NCBI GenBank assembly: GCA_949285935.1
Contig: CASEAH010000014.1
Location: forward strand, 1 to 40,142
DNA: 40,142 nt
Origin: an uncultured Oscillospiraceae bacterium
Lineage (GTDB): Bacteria; Bacillota; Clostridia; Oscillospirales; Ruminococcaceae
Direction: 5' to 3'
Under the pieces are notes generated by a model. It was not told the DNA's origin. It saw nothing but the letters and a program-made list of their open reading frames with translations, and did no database searches. The stretch's first letter is position 1, and each line of letters opens with the position of its first letter. Both the position numbers and the translations under genes were made by a program. Positions 22,852 to 31,436 of this stretch are shown in pieces.

Positions 22852-24189
22852 TTATTCATAGTTGAGAGCCTCAATGGGCTTGAGGCTGGCGGCCTTGAGA
22901 GCGGGATAGAACCCAAAGAGAGTGCCGGTACCGATGGCAAACAAAAGGGCGGCTGCCGCGCCCATGAACGAGGGCTCCACCCGCATATAGCCGGCCAGCA
23001 CAGGCATAAGAGCGGAGGCGACGCCCACCCCCACGATTCCGCCGAAGGTGCTGATGACATTGGATTCCAGCAGGAATTCCAGCAGGATATCCCGGCGCAG
23101 GCACCCCAAAGCCTTGAGGATGCCGATTTCCCGGGTGCGCTCCTTGACAGAGACAAACAGGACGTTCATGATGCCGATACCGCCGACGATAAAGACGATG
23201 CTGGCCACGGCGATGAGCAGGAGAGAAAGGGTGTTGGCAGAACTGAGGGCGGCTTCCATGCTGCTGCCGGCATCGGTGATGGTATAGGTAACGCTGGGAT
23301 GGATGGCTTCCAGGGTGGTCTGCACGTCGGCCATCACCGATTCCACATGATCCACGTCCTCCGCCAGTACGGTGATGGTGGGATCGATCTCCCGGCCAAA
23401 GAGATATTTGGAGCCGGTGTCGTAGGGCACATAGATGGCGGTATCGGGGCTGATGCCGGAGGAAACGGTGCCCATGGACTCCAGGATGCCGATGACGGTA
23501 TAATCCCGACCGTCGATGGTGACCACGCTGTTGTAGGCATTGAGGTTACTGCCGAAGATATCCTGGGCCACCCGGGCCCCCAGAACACAGACCTTATCCA
23601 TCATGTCATTGTTTTCCTGGGTAATAAATTCCCCCATGGCCACCGTCAGGTTGGAGATGTCGGCATAAGCGGGCAGGACCCCTGCGATGGTGTAGTCTTC
23701 CTCTTCCTCCATATCGTAGGCCAGGACACTGTAGGTGCCGCTGGCAGAGATGGTGACGGAAGTGATATTGGGAACAAAGAGGGCGATTTCTTCTACGTCC
23801 TCATAGGAAAGGGTGGCATCCTGTGCGCTGCGGACCCCGGCAAAGCCGCCCGCCGGGACGCTCCCTGCGCCGGGCAGCCCCGCCGGTCCGCCTCCGGGGC
23901 CGCCAGCCCGGGCGGCAGGCATTCCTCCGGGAGCGCCTGCAGGGCCTCCCGCCATGCCGCCGGGCATCCCTTCCATCCCCTGCATATTGGCCTGGTAACG
24001 GACTTCAATGGCCCCGGCGCTCAGGTTTTTAAACTGATCGGCCACATCCGCCTTTCCTCCCTGACCGATGGCGATGACCAGAACGATGGTGGCCGCGCCC
24101 ACAATGATGCCCAGGGATGTGAGGAGGACCTTGAATTTGTTTTCCATGATATTGACCCATACCAGGCCCAGAAGCTCTCCCAGGCGCAT
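22852..24189 (-). CDS. MacB/FtsX-type ABC exporter permease
   Basis: 445 residues with one N-terminal helix (FKVLLTSLGIIVGAATIVLV), a large extracellular domain and three C-terminal helices with the FtsX core ending GFYPALKAASLKPIEALNYE. MacB signatures include GGIGIMNVLFVSVKERTREI and GILKALGCLRRDILLEFLLE. Residues ~70-119 are a Gly/Met/Pro/Ala-rich insert (GMPGGMAGGPAGAPGG and onward) inside the extracellular domain, absent from typical MacB. The ATG shares one base with the stop of the upstream adaptor gene (TGATG), so translation is coupled. Together with the adaptor and ATPase it forms a tripartite-like exporter in a Gram-positive envelope. Confidence 0.93.
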   Translation of the reverse strand: MRLGELLGLVWVNIMENKFKVLLTSLGIIVGAATIVLVIAIGQGGKADVADQFKNLSAGAIEVRYQANMQGMEGMPGGMAGGPAGAPGGMPAARAGGPGGGPAGLPGAGSVPAGGFAGVRSAQDATLSYEDVEEIALFVPNITSVTISASGTYSVLAYDMEEEEDYTIAGVLPAYADISNLTVAMGEFITQENNDMMDKVCVLGARVAQDIFGSNLNAYNSVVTIDGRDYTVIGILESMGTVSSGISPDTAIYVPYDTGSKYLFGREIDPTITVLAEDVDHVESVMADVQTTLEAIHPSVTYTITDAGSSMEAALSSANTLSLLLIAVASIVFIVGGIGIMNVLFVSVKERTREIGILKALGCLRRDILLEFLLESNVISTFGGIVGVGVASALMPVLAGYMRVEPSFMGAAAALLFAIGTGTLFGFYPALKAASLKPIEALNYE

Positions 24190-25766
24190 CAGCTGTTCAC
24201 CTTGCTTTCAATGAGGACCGTCTGGCCCTCCTCCAGCCCGGAAAGGATCTGGACGCTGCGGCCGTCGGAAAAGCCGGTTTCCACCTCCACCGTGGTGATG
24301 TTTCCGGCATCGTCCTTTACCTTGACGGTGGAAACGCCGTCGGTGGTGGTCACCGCCCGGTTGGAGACATACAGCGTGTCCTTCTCCTGCCGGGTGATAA
24401 AGGTGGCGTCGCAGGTCATTCCTTCAAAAACCTTGTCCAGTTCTTCGTCTACCAGGATGGTGACGGTATAGCTGACGCTGGTGGAGCCCATCCGCGCGGC
24501 GGAGTAGGAGATGCTGTCCACCGTGGCGGTATAGGATTCCTCGGGATAGGCGTCAAAATCCAGCTGCACCGCCATTCCCAGTTCCAGGTCGGCGATATCG
24601 TCCTGAGACACGGCGGTAAGGACATAGATCTTGCTGGTAGCCAGATTCAGGAGGACGGTGTCAGGGTTCAGGCTGTCCCCCTCGGAACAGTTGACCGACA
24701 TGACCAGGCCGTCCACATCCGCGGTGATGATCCCGTCGGTGAGGTACTGGCCCACCTCTTCCATCTCCTTGCGGGCAGCATTCATTTCCGCCCGGGCCGA
24801 GGAGACGGCGGTGGCAAGCTGGGAGACCGTGGCGTTATAAATAGTCTCGGCGCTGCTTCCCTGGGCAATGGATTTTTCCTTGTCTGCCTCAGCGGTGACG
24901 GTATTCAGTTCCAGCTGGCTTTCCAGCTTTTCCAGATTCAGTTCCGCTGTGGAAAGTTCGGATTTTTTTTCGGAGTATTCATTGTCGGTGTCCTCATACT
25001 CCTGGTCGACCCGGTCATAGGCGTCTTTGGCCTGGTCTGCTGCGTCCTGAGCGTCCGCTACCGCCAGCTTGGCTTCTTCGTAGGCTTCTCCGTCCGCATT
25101 GGTCAGACCTGCCAGTACCTCCTGAGCGGCGGTAAGCGCCTCCTTGGCGGCATTGTAGGCGTCCAGAGCCTCCGCCCGCTGGCTGCGCAGTTCGGTGCGC
25201 TGGTCGGCCAGGTCGGTGATTTCGTCTCCCAGCTTATCCACCTTTTCATCAGCGGTATCCAGCTCCGCGTAAATCTCGCTGATGGAATAATCATACTGCA
25301 GTTCCGCCGTCTCGCTGCCCAGCACGGTGGAATCATAATCCAGCTTGGCGTCCAGCAGTCCGGTGGTCTGGTTCAGCTGGGCCTGCTCCAGCTTCAGGAC
25401 GGCAGAGTTATAGGCGTCCTCCAGAGTGCTGTACTCATCCTGAAGGCTGTCCAGATTCACCTTCAGCAGCGGCTCCCCCGCTGTTACCCGCTGGCCCGCC
25501 TTGACGTAGATCTCTTCTACTTCCACAGCCACAGGGTAGGTGACGGTAAAGGTTTCCAGAGAGGCGGTGCCGGATTCGGTCACACCCACCGTCAGGTCAC
25601 CCCGGGAAACGGTCTCTTCCTTGTAGGCCACACCGGAATCGGACTGCCCCTGCCCCAGAGAGGCAAAAGCAGGCCGCAGCAGGAGGCCCGCGCCTCCGGC
25701 GACGATCAGCACCGCCGCAAAGGCGGCCAGACGGCGGTGTGCCCTTAAAAGCTCCAGGAATTTCAT
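24189..25766 (-). CDS. MacA/HlyD-type membrane fusion adaptor
   Basis: 525 residues. An N-terminal helix (LAAFAAVLIVAGGAGLLLRP) anchors it; the start of the hairpin region is a lipoyl half VEVEEIYVKAGQRVTAGEPL, then a long coiled coil of heptads (about 110-340: EQAQLNQTTGLLDAKLDYD..., SELSTAELNLEKLESQLELN), the second lipoyl half with DGIITADVDGLVMSVNCSEG, and beta-barrel plus membrane-proximal domains ending EGQTVLIESKVNS. This is the RND/MacA adaptor layout, longer than average because of the extended coiled coil. The ATG has AAAGGAGA upstream. It is the first gene of the operon, overlapping the permease gene by one base. Confidence 0.93.
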   Translation of the reverse strand: MKFLELLRAHRRLAAFAAVLIVAGGAGLLLRPAFASLGQGQSDSGVAYKEETVSRGDLTVGVTESGTASLETFTVTYPVAVEVEEIYVKAGQRVTAGEPLLKVNLDSLQDEYSTLEDAYNSAVLKLEQAQLNQTTGLLDAKLDYDSTVLGSETAELQYDYSISEIYAELDTADEKVDKLGDEITDLADQRTELRSQRAEALDAYNAAKEALTAAQEVLAGLTNADGEAYEEAKLAVADAQDAADQAKDAYDRVDQEYEDTDNEYSEKKSELSTAELNLEKLESQLELNTVTAEADKEKSIAQGSSAETIYNATVSQLATAVSSARAEMNAARKEMEEVGQYLTDGIITADVDGLVMSVNCSEGDSLNPDTVLLNLATSKIYVLTAVSQDDIADLELGMAVQLDFDAYPEESYTATVDSISYSAARMGSTSVSYTVTILVDEELDKVFEGMTCDATFITRQEKDTLYVSNRAVTTTDGVSTVKVKDDAGNITTVEVETGFSDGRSVQILSGLEEGQTVLIESKVNS

Positions 25767-25954
25767 AAACCACTGTCTCCTTTTCGGATTTTTCAGGTTC
25801 AGTATACCGGGCCAATGTGTTGATGGGGTGATAAAAGGGTGTATTAAACTTGAAAAAATTCCCTTTGTTTCGGTAGAAAAATCCTGCAGGACAAAAGAAA
25901 ACCGCCCCTTTTTCCGGAATTTTCCGGAAGAAAGAGGTGGTGAAAGGAATGATG

Positions 25955-26425
25955 TTACCGGCCAAAAAGTGAGGACAGAGGATGTACCACGTCATACAGT
26001 CCCTGGATGGCTTCATTGAGGGTGGCGATGTCCAGCTGCTGGATCATTTCCAGAGCCTCCTGAACGTCGGTGAGGGCCTGGGCAAGGCTTTCCTCCCCCT
26101 GAAGCACCAGCTGGTTGACGTTGCGCAGGATCCCGGCCAGGTCAGCTTCCGTCAGCTCCTTCGTTACCGTTTCCATGTCGGCCAGCACCCGGTTGGCGTT
26201 ATTCAGGGTGACGGAGATTCTGGGCATCAGGACCCCTACAAACACCAGAACCGCCACGGTCATTACCGTCAGCAGCAGGGTGTTGATCCGGGAAAGGAGC
26301 AGCTGCCGGCGGGCCGCCGAAGCATGGGCGGCGGTATTGTCCCGGATCTCCCGGAGAAGGGCCTGGGTATCTTCCGAAGCGTCGGAAGAAGGAAGCACCT
26401 GTTCAAGAGCGGTTTGCGGCGTCAT
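25955..26425 (-). CDS. Small coiled-coil membrane protein, function unknown
   Basis: 156 residues from the ATG at 26423-26425, with AGGAGG seven bases upstream; the frame is open 34 codons further but without a site. Residues 1-45 are hydrophilic (MTPQTALEQVLPSSDASEDT), 50-75 form one membrane helix (INTLLLTVMTVAVLVFVGVL), and the remainder is helical and probably coiled coil (TLNNANRVLADMETVTKELT ... LAQALTDVQEALEMIQQLD). I do not recognise a family; the layout is like DUF948-type or chemoreceptor-like helical proteins. It lies between an MscS channel gene and the MacAB operon on the same strand. Confidence 0.75.
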   Translation of the reverse strand: MTPQTALEQVLPSSDASEDTQALLREIRDNTAAHASAARRQLLLSRINTLLLTVMTVAVLVFVGVLMPRISVTLNNANRVLADMETVTKELTEADLAGILRNVNQLVLQGEESLAQALTDVQEALEMIQQLDIATLNEAIQGLYDVVHPLSSLFGR

Positions 26426-26565
26426 AGAGAATCCTCCTGTTATGGTGTAATGGTCAAAAAAGGAAGGGAGCGGATCGCATCCGGGCGTCCAGAGGGACGG
26501 CACAGGGCAGATATTCCGCCGGGGCAAGACAGAGGAAAAGCAAAAGCCGGTTCCGTGGTCCTCCT

Positions 26566-26693
26566 TCGGGCCTGCCCGGTGGGGCAGAGTCCGGCACCTT
26601 GCCGGATGACGGATTGGGGCTGAAGGAGCCGGAAAGCGGGCCCGCAGGGTCTGTCAGGTCAGGCTGGAACAAGGCGGCACACCGTGCGCTGCC
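26566..26693. repeat. 128-bp direct repeat, copy 1
   Basis: Identical to 26735-26862 except one base (G26676 versus A26845), repeat distance 169. It contains several hairpins: TGCCC/GGGCA, TCCGGCA-CCT-TGCCGGA, GCGGGCCCGC and GGCGGC/GCTGCC. The single difference is in the last hairpin and keeps a G-U pair there on the plus-strand RNA. Confidence 0.9.
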
Positions 26694-26734
26694 CGAAAGA
26701 AAAAGAAGGGAAAACATAGCTTCCCAGTTCGCTC

Positions 26735-26862
26735 TCGGGCCTGCCCGGTGGGGCAGAGTCCGGCACCTTGCCGGATGACGGATTGGGGCTGAAGGAGCCG
26801 GAAAGCGGGCCCGCAGGGTCTGTCAGGTCAGGCTGGAACAAGGCAGCACACCGTGCGCTGCC
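26735..26862. repeat. 128-bp direct repeat, copy 2
   Basis: 127 of 128 bases equal copy 1. The downstream linker continues into the 3' end of the MscS gene: GGTTC...TCCTCC at 26892-26913 resembles 26549-26570 (18 of 22), a spacing of about two repeat units, so the original duplication may have included the end of that gene. Confidence 0.9.
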
Positions 26863-26894
26863 AGTGAGGAAAAAGCAGGAGGAAAAAGAACGGT

Positions 26895-27893
26895 TCAGCG
26901 GTCCTCCTCCGAGTCCACCCAGTCAGGGAGATCCTGGCGGTCCTGCCACACGGTATGATCCGACTGAGGGCCGCTATCCTGAGCGGACGCGCCGGCAAAG
27001 GGCGCCACCACGACCCGGGGATAGGGGAACTCCACACCCTTGCGGTCAAAGGTTTCCTTGACGGCCAGCCGCAGGCCCCGTTCCACCTGCCACTGCGACA
27101 TGGCAGGGGTCTTGCAGATGACGCCGATGTCCACGCTGGATCCCGCCAGAGCCGTGATGCCCTGAACCACCGGTTCCTCCAGCACCAGGTCGGGATGCTC
27201 CTTGGCATAGTTGTCCACAGCCTCCTGGATGATGCTCAGCACCTGCCGCGTATCGGCTTCGTAGGAGGTGGAAATGGTGATCTGGGCCACGCTGCTCCCC
27301 CGGGTGTAGTTGATGACCCGGGTGATGGTGCCGTTGGGGATAATGACCTGTTCGCCCTTGAAGGTGCGCAGATAGGTGACCCGCATGGCGGTGGCCTCCA
27401 CAGTGCCTACGTTGTCGTCGATCTGGATGTAATCCCCCACCGAGAACTGGCTTTCAAAAATCATGAAAAAGCCGGTGACCACATCCTTCACCAGGTTCTG
27501 GGCGCCGAAGCCGATGGCCAGGGAGCCCACCCCGGCGGCGGCAATGAGGGCGTTGAGGGGTTTGGCAAAGCCGAACTGATCCAGCACCAGCAGGATGGCG
27601 ATGAAGTAGATGCCGTACCGCGCCACGCTGCGCACCAGAGTCATGAGGGTATCCACCCGGCGGCCCTGGCTTTCTTCCCAGTGGTACCGCTCCCCTTCCA
27701 TCACCTTGCGGGTGGCCTTGGAAACCAGCCCCATGGCAAAGCGGGCAATGAGCAGAATGACAACTACCGACACCAGGTTCCACAGCAGGTCTCCCAGACC
27801 TGCCTGGATGGTTTTCCAGAATTCGTCAAAGCGGGTCATGAACTGTTCGCCGACAGATACGGCGGCAGCAGCGGTGGGGGTATCCAGATTCAT
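26895..27893 (-). CDS. mscS: MscS-type mechanosensitive ion channel
   Basis: 332 residues. Three hydrophobic helices are followed by the pore helix GVGSLAIGFGAQNLVKDVVT (near 120) and the MscS beta domain FESQFSVGDYIQIDDNVGTV, then VIIPNGTITRVINYTRG and the alpha/beta C-terminal domain ending before a hydrophilic tail QDSGPQSDHTVWQDRQDLPD. Such channels open on membrane tension and release solutes in hypo-osmotic shock. The ATG has AAGGAG nine bases upstream. TATACT and TATAAT hexamers lie at about 27915-27942 on the minus strand and probably include its promoter, but no good -35 fits. The last codons resemble the sequence flanking the downstream repeats. Confidence 0.93.
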   Translation of the reverse strand: MNLDTPTAAAAVSVGEQFMTRFDEFWKTIQAGLGDLLWNLVSVVVILLIARFAMGLVSKATRKVMEGERYHWEESQGRRVDTLMTLVRSVARYGIYFIAILLVLDQFGFAKPLNALIAAAGVGSLAIGFGAQNLVKDVVTGFFMIFESQFSVGDYIQIDDNVGTVEATAMRVTYLRTFKGEQVIIPNGTITRVINYTRGSSVAQITISTSYEADTRQVLSIIQEAVDNYAKEHPDLVLEEPVVQGITALAGSSVDIGVICKTPAMSQWQVERGLRLAVKETFDRKGVEFPYPRVVVAPFAGASAQDSGPQSDHTVWQDRQDLPDWVDSEEDR

Positions 27894-28067
27894 GGGTAAA
27901 CGCTCCTTCCGGGGATTATAATAAAATCAGTATACCATGCCGGGGATCAAAGAAAAAGCCTTGACCCCAAGATAAGAAAAGACCTCGTAAAATTTTCATA
28001 AATTGGGCCACGGGCGGGGGCCTTTCTTGTGTGTTTGGCTGAAAATCCATTTTTGGCCGTTTGTCCA

Positions 28068-28096
28068 TTGCTTTTGGGGCGCAAAACCGATATGAT
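28068..28096 (+). promoter_or_regulatory. Promoter of the purine biosynthesis operon
   Basis: -35 TTGCTT (28068-28073), 17-bp spacer, -10 TATGAT (28091-28096). Start expected near 28103. Confidence 0.55.
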
Positions 28097-28102
28097 AAAG
28101 AT

Positions 28103-28379
28103 GTCAATTTTACGGGAATGGCGGCAGTACGGCAGAAGGAGGCGGGAGCATGGGTCCTTTCCATCGGTTTGCGGCTGAGGGAAAAGTCAGGGTCCTGTCC
28201 TGTCTGCGGTCTCCGAGGATTCTCCCGGGGGCTTTGTTGTCCGCCGCCGCAGGGGAGAACCGTCCTTTGACCGGAATAAAGGCGGAAGTGTAACCAGGGC
28301 CGTGGTGCAGTTATGTACCATAGCCTTTTTTATTTTTGCCAAAACCACCGGCATACTGCCGGCACAGGAGGAGAATTTT
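28103..28379 (+). promoter_or_regulatory. Long structured purE leader, candidate attenuator
   Basis: About 277 nt between promoter and purE start, with inverted elements GGATTCTCCC (from 28208) and GGGGAGAACC (near 28252-28261) and a late hairpin followed by T-run (listed separately). I cannot match it to the purine, PRPP, ZTP or THF riboswitch consensus. Confidence 0.35.
28298..28337 (+). terminator. Candidate attenuator terminator upstream of purE
   Basis: GGCCGTGGT (28298-28306) pairs with ACCATAGCC (28317-28325), one mismatch and one G-U, followed by TTTTTTATTTTT. It precedes the purE start by about 40 bases, so full read-through would have to be regulated or inefficiently stopped. Confidence 0.5.
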
Positions 28380-28874
28380 ATGGAACAGAAAACAGTAGCG
28401 GTCATCATGGGCAGCGACAGCGACCTGCCCGTGGTGGAGAAAGCCATCAAACAGCTGCGGGAGCTGCATATTCCGGTGGAGGCCCATGTCATGAGCGCCC
28501 ACCGCACCCCGGAGGCGGCCTGCGCCTTTGCCCGGTCTGCCCGGGATAACGGCTTTGGCGCCATCATTGCCGCGGCGGGCAAGGCGGCCCATCTGGCCGG
28601 CGTGCTGGCGGCTCACACCACCCTTCCCGTTATCGGCATCCCCATCAAGTCCTCCACCCTGGACGGCCTGGACGCTCTGCTGGCCACCGTCCAGATGCCC
28701 GGGGGCATCCCCGTGGCCACGGTAGCCATTGACGGGGCCCAGAACGCTGCTCTGCTGGCGGCCCAGATGCTGGCCATCGGAGACGGCGCCCTGGCGGCCC
28801 GGCTGGATGCCATGCGGGAGGACATGACCCGCGCAGTGATGGAAAAGGACCGGAAGCTTCAGGAAAGCCTGTGA
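28380..28874 (+). CDS. purE: 5-(carboxyamino)imidazole ribonucleotide mutase PurE
   Basis: 164 residues from the ATG at 28380 with CAGGAGGAG upstream. PurE interconverts N5-CAIR and CAIR in purine synthesis. Motifs: [14 protein letters not shown] (phosphate-binding SDSD loop, near 10), [11 protein letters not shown] (near 38) and [20 protein letters not shown], then [14 protein letters not shown] and [11 protein letters not shown]. The SAHRTP motif is class I-like (N5-CAIR substrate), though the usual GGAAHLPGM has GKAAHLAGV here. No purK, which would supply N5-CAIR, is in the operon. It is the first gene of the purine operon. Confidence 0.95.
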   Translation: MEQKTVAVIMGSDSDLPVVEKAIKQLRELHIPVEAHVMSAHRTPEAACAFARSARDNGFGAIIAAAGKAAHLAGVLAAHTTLPVIGIPIKSSTLDGLDALLATVQMPGGIPVATVAIDGAQNAALLAAQMLAIGDGALAARLDAMREDMTRAVMEKDRKLQESL

Positions 28875-29106
28875 TCTCCCCAAGCCGGGACAGGCCTGCA
28901 CCCCTCCGGGCCCCTGAGGAATAGCCGGCGGCGTGCCTGCCCACCCGCCGGAGAAAGCCCGGGAGCCCCGGCCATGGCGCCAGGCCCTTGCCGGACCGGC
29001 CCGTTGCCCGCGGTGCGGCAGAATGCGGCGACGCGGGGTACAGATGATACGTTTCACCCCGGAAAATAAAACCGATATACCATAGAGAATAAAGGAGACG
29101 AAGAAC

Positions 29107-29817
29107 ATGAAAAAACTGGAACAGCTGTACGAAGGAAAAGCCAAAAAAGTCTTTAAGACCGACGATCCCGAACTGTACATCGTGGACTACAAGGACGATG
29201 CCACCGCCCTCAACGGTCTGAAAAAGGGCACCATCGCCGGCAAGGGCGTCATCAACAACCGGGTCACCAACCATCTGATGAAGATGCTGGAAAAGCAGGG
29301 CATCCCCACCCATTTTGTGGAGGAGCTCTCTGAGCGGGAGACCCTGGTGAAAAAGGTCTCCATCGTACCCCTGGAGGTAATCGTCCGCAACATCGCCGCC
29401 GGCTCCCTGGCCAAGCGGGTGGGCGTTCCCGAGGGCACCAAGCTGGGCAGCACCGTGCTGGAGTACTGCTACAAGGACGATGCCCTGGGCGATCCCATGG
29501 TCAACGAGTATCACATCGCCGCCATGGGCTGGGCCACCCGGGAGGAGATGGAGACCATCGCCTCCTATGCCCTGAAGATCAATGAGATCCTTACCGCCTA
29601 CCTGAAGGACCTGAACATTGAGCTGATCGACTTTAAGCTGGAGTTTGGCAAGCTGAGCGACGGCACCATTGTCCTGGCCGATGAGATCAGCCCCGACACC
29701 TGCCGCTTCTGGGACAGCGTTACCAAGGAAAAACTGGACAAGGACCGCTTCCGCCGGGATATGGGCGGCGTGGAGGACGCTTACCAGGAGATCATGAAGC
29801 GTCTGATGGGCGAATAA
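29107..29817 (+). CDS. purC: SAICAR synthetase PurC
   Basis: 236 residues, standard length. It joins CAIR and aspartate with ATP to SAICAR. It starts [20 protein letters not shown] and has the ATP/substrate segments [20 protein letters not shown] and the DELSPDT equivalent [13 protein letters not shown] near 198, followed by [12 protein letters not shown]. The ATG follows AAAGGAGACGAAGAAC. A 232-bp GC-rich spacer separates it from purE, containing small hairpins but no convincing terminator. Confidence 0.96.
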   Translation: MKKLEQLYEGKAKKVFKTDDPELYIVDYKDDATALNGLKKGTIAGKGVINNRVTNHLMKMLEKQGIPTHFVEELSERETLVKKVSIVPLEVIVRNIAAGSLAKRVGVPEGTKLGSTVLEYCYKDDALGDPMVNEYHIAAMGWATREEMETIASYALKINEILTAYLKDLNIELIDFKLEFGKLSDGTIVLADEISPDTCRFWDSVTKEKLDKDRFRRDMGGVEDAYQEIMKRLMGE

Positions 29818-29936
29818 CACCCTTTCGCTTCCAATTTTACCGTGGCAAACGGCAGACAGGGAGATTCCTGCCGGGATAATCCGGGCGGGAATCCCCGGCT
29901 TTTGCCCCGGCATACGCGATACAGAGGAGGAAAACC

Positions 29937-31361
29937 ATGGGAGGCTTTTTTGGAGCCGTCTCCAAACGGGACGTTACGCTTGACATTTTCTTTGGGGTGG
30001 ATTACCACTCCCATCTGGGCACCCGCCGGGGCGGCATGCTGATTCACGACGCAAAGGACGGCTTTCAGCGCCAGATCCATTCCATTGAGAACAGCCCCTT
30101 CCGCACCAAGTTTGAAAGGGACCTGAACGAATTCCACGGCTGCAGCGGCATCGGGTGCATCAGCGACGCCGATCCCCAGCCCCTGCTGGTGCGCTCCCAC
30201 CTGGGACTGTACGCCATCACCACCGTGGGCATCATCAACAACGCCGAGGAGCTGATCGGACAGTACTTTGCCGACCACGGCCACCAGTTTATGGCCATGA
30301 GCTCCGGCAAGGTCAATGTTACCGAGCTGACCGCCGCCCTTATCAACCAGAAGGAGGATCTGGTCTCCGGCATCCTCCACGCCCAGCAGCAGATCCAGGG
30401 CTCCCTCACCCTCCTCATCCTCACCGACCGGGGCGAGATCATCGCCGCCCGGGACGCCATGGGCCGGCTGCCCGTGCTGGTGGGCAAAAGCCCCGAGGGA
30501 CACTGCGTCTCCTTTGAATCCTTTGCCTACCACAAGCTGGGCTATACCGACGCCTATGAGCTGGGACCCCGGGAGATCGTCCGGATTACCGCCGACGGGT
30601 ACCAGACCCTCTCCCCGGCGGGAAAGGACATGAAGATCTGCGCCTTCCTCTGGACCTACTACGGTTACCCCAACTCCAACTATGAGGGGATGAACGTGGA
30701 GGTGATGCGGTACCGCAACGGTGAGATCATGGCCCGGGATGAAATAGCCCGGGGACAGCTGCCGGCGGTGGACTATGTGGCCGGCGTCCCCGATTCCGGG
30801 GTCCCCCACGCCATCGGTTTTGCCAACCGCAGCGGCAACTCCTTTGCACGCCCCTTTGTCAAGTATACCCCCACCTGGCCCCGTTCCTTCATGCCTGCCA
30901 ACCAGGAGGTGCGCAACCAGGTGGCCAAGATGAAGCAGATCCCCGTTCCCGAACTCATCGAGGGGAAGAAACTCCTCTTCGTGGACGACTCCATTGTCCG
31001 GGGCACCCAGCTGCGGGAAACGGTGGAGTTCCTGTACGCCTCAGGGGCACAGGAGGTCCATATGCGTTCCGCCTGTCCCCCCATCATGTACAGCTGCAAG
31101 TATCTGAACTTCTCCCGGGGCAACTCCGACATGGACCTGCTGGCCCGGCGCACCATCCAGGAGCTGGAAGGAGACGAGGGGCAGCGCCACCTGGAGGAGT
31201 ACGCAGACGGCACCACCAAGCGGGGCCGCTGCATGCTGAGTACCATCTGCAAAAAATTCGGTTTCACCTCTCTGGGCTACCAGTCCCTGGACGGCCTGCT
31301 GGAGGCCATCGGCCTGGACCGGAGCAAGGTGTGTACCTACTGCTGGAACGGCAAGGAATGA
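29937..31361 (+). CDS. purF: Amidophosphoribosyltransferase-like PurF without the catalytic Cys
   Basis: 474 residues. PurF makes 5-phosphoribosylamine from PRPP and glutamine, the first committed purine step. The PRTase half is intact: PRPP loop LLFVDDSIVRGTQ (346-358) and VAGVPDSGVPHA. The C-terminus has ACPPIMYSC and CTYCWNG, matching the cysteines that bind a [4Fe-4S] cluster in B. subtilis-type PurF. The N-terminal glutaminase domain begins MGGFFGAVSK where active PurF begins with the nucleophile Cys directly after Met (MCGIFG) or after a propeptide: Cys is replaced by Gly and the GTRRGGM, NN (100-102) and RDAMGRLP segments deviate from canonical. The ATG has GGAGGA directly upstream and there is no alternative start with a Cys. 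It may use free ammonia or another amidotransferase. Confidence 0.9.
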   Translation: MGGFFGAVSKRDVTLDIFFGVDYHSHLGTRRGGMLIHDAKDGFQRQIHSIENSPFRTKFERDLNEFHGCSGIGCISDADPQPLLVRSHLGLYAITTVGIINNAEELIGQYFADHGHQFMAMSSGKVNVTELTAALINQKEDLVSGILHAQQQIQGSLTLLILTDRGEIIAARDAMGRLPVLVGKSPEGHCVSFESFAYHKLGYTDAYELGPREIVRITADGYQTLSPAGKDMKICAFLWTYYGYPNSNYEGMNVEVMRYRNGEIMARDEIARGQLPAVDYVAGVPDSGVPHAIGFANRSGNSFARPFVKYTPTWPRSFMPANQEVRNQVAKMKQIPVPELIEGKKLLFVDDSIVRGTQLRETVEFLYASGAQEVHMRSACPPIMYSCKYLNFSRGNSDMDLLARRTIQELEGDEGQRHLEEYADGTTKRGRCMLSTICKKFGFTSLGYQSLDGLLEAIGLDRSKVCTYCWNGKE

Positions 31362-31436
31362 GAATCCCCTGACTTTTGGACTTCCCTGTTTTCCCCCGCG
31401 TCCGGGGGTTCATCACGACAATCTGGAGGTTTGGAA

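Larger units (their letters stand above)
26426..26894. other. 469-bp gap filled by a nearly exact direct repeat
   Basis: No gene on either strand. Two 128-bp copies (26566-26693 and 26735-26862) plus purine-rich linkers make up most of it; both neighbouring genes run on the minus strand, so the repeat would be transcribed with them. Confidence 0.7.
27894..28379. other. 486-bp divergent intergenic region, mscS promoter side and purE leader
   Basis: Left part (27894-28000) is A/T-rich and should contain the minus-strand mscS promoter. Right part holds the purine operon promoter (28068-28096) and its ~277-nt untranslated leader. No gene in it. Confidence 0.6.

Noticed and set aside
28103-28379. 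Possible ZTP, PRPP, THF or purine riboswitch upstream of purE
   Set aside because: None of the conserved core sequences of these classes could be found; kept only as an unclassified structured leader.
31395-31412. CCCCCG/CGGGGG hairpin between purF and purM as a terminator
   Set aside because: No T-run follows on the plus strand and it would interrupt the operon.
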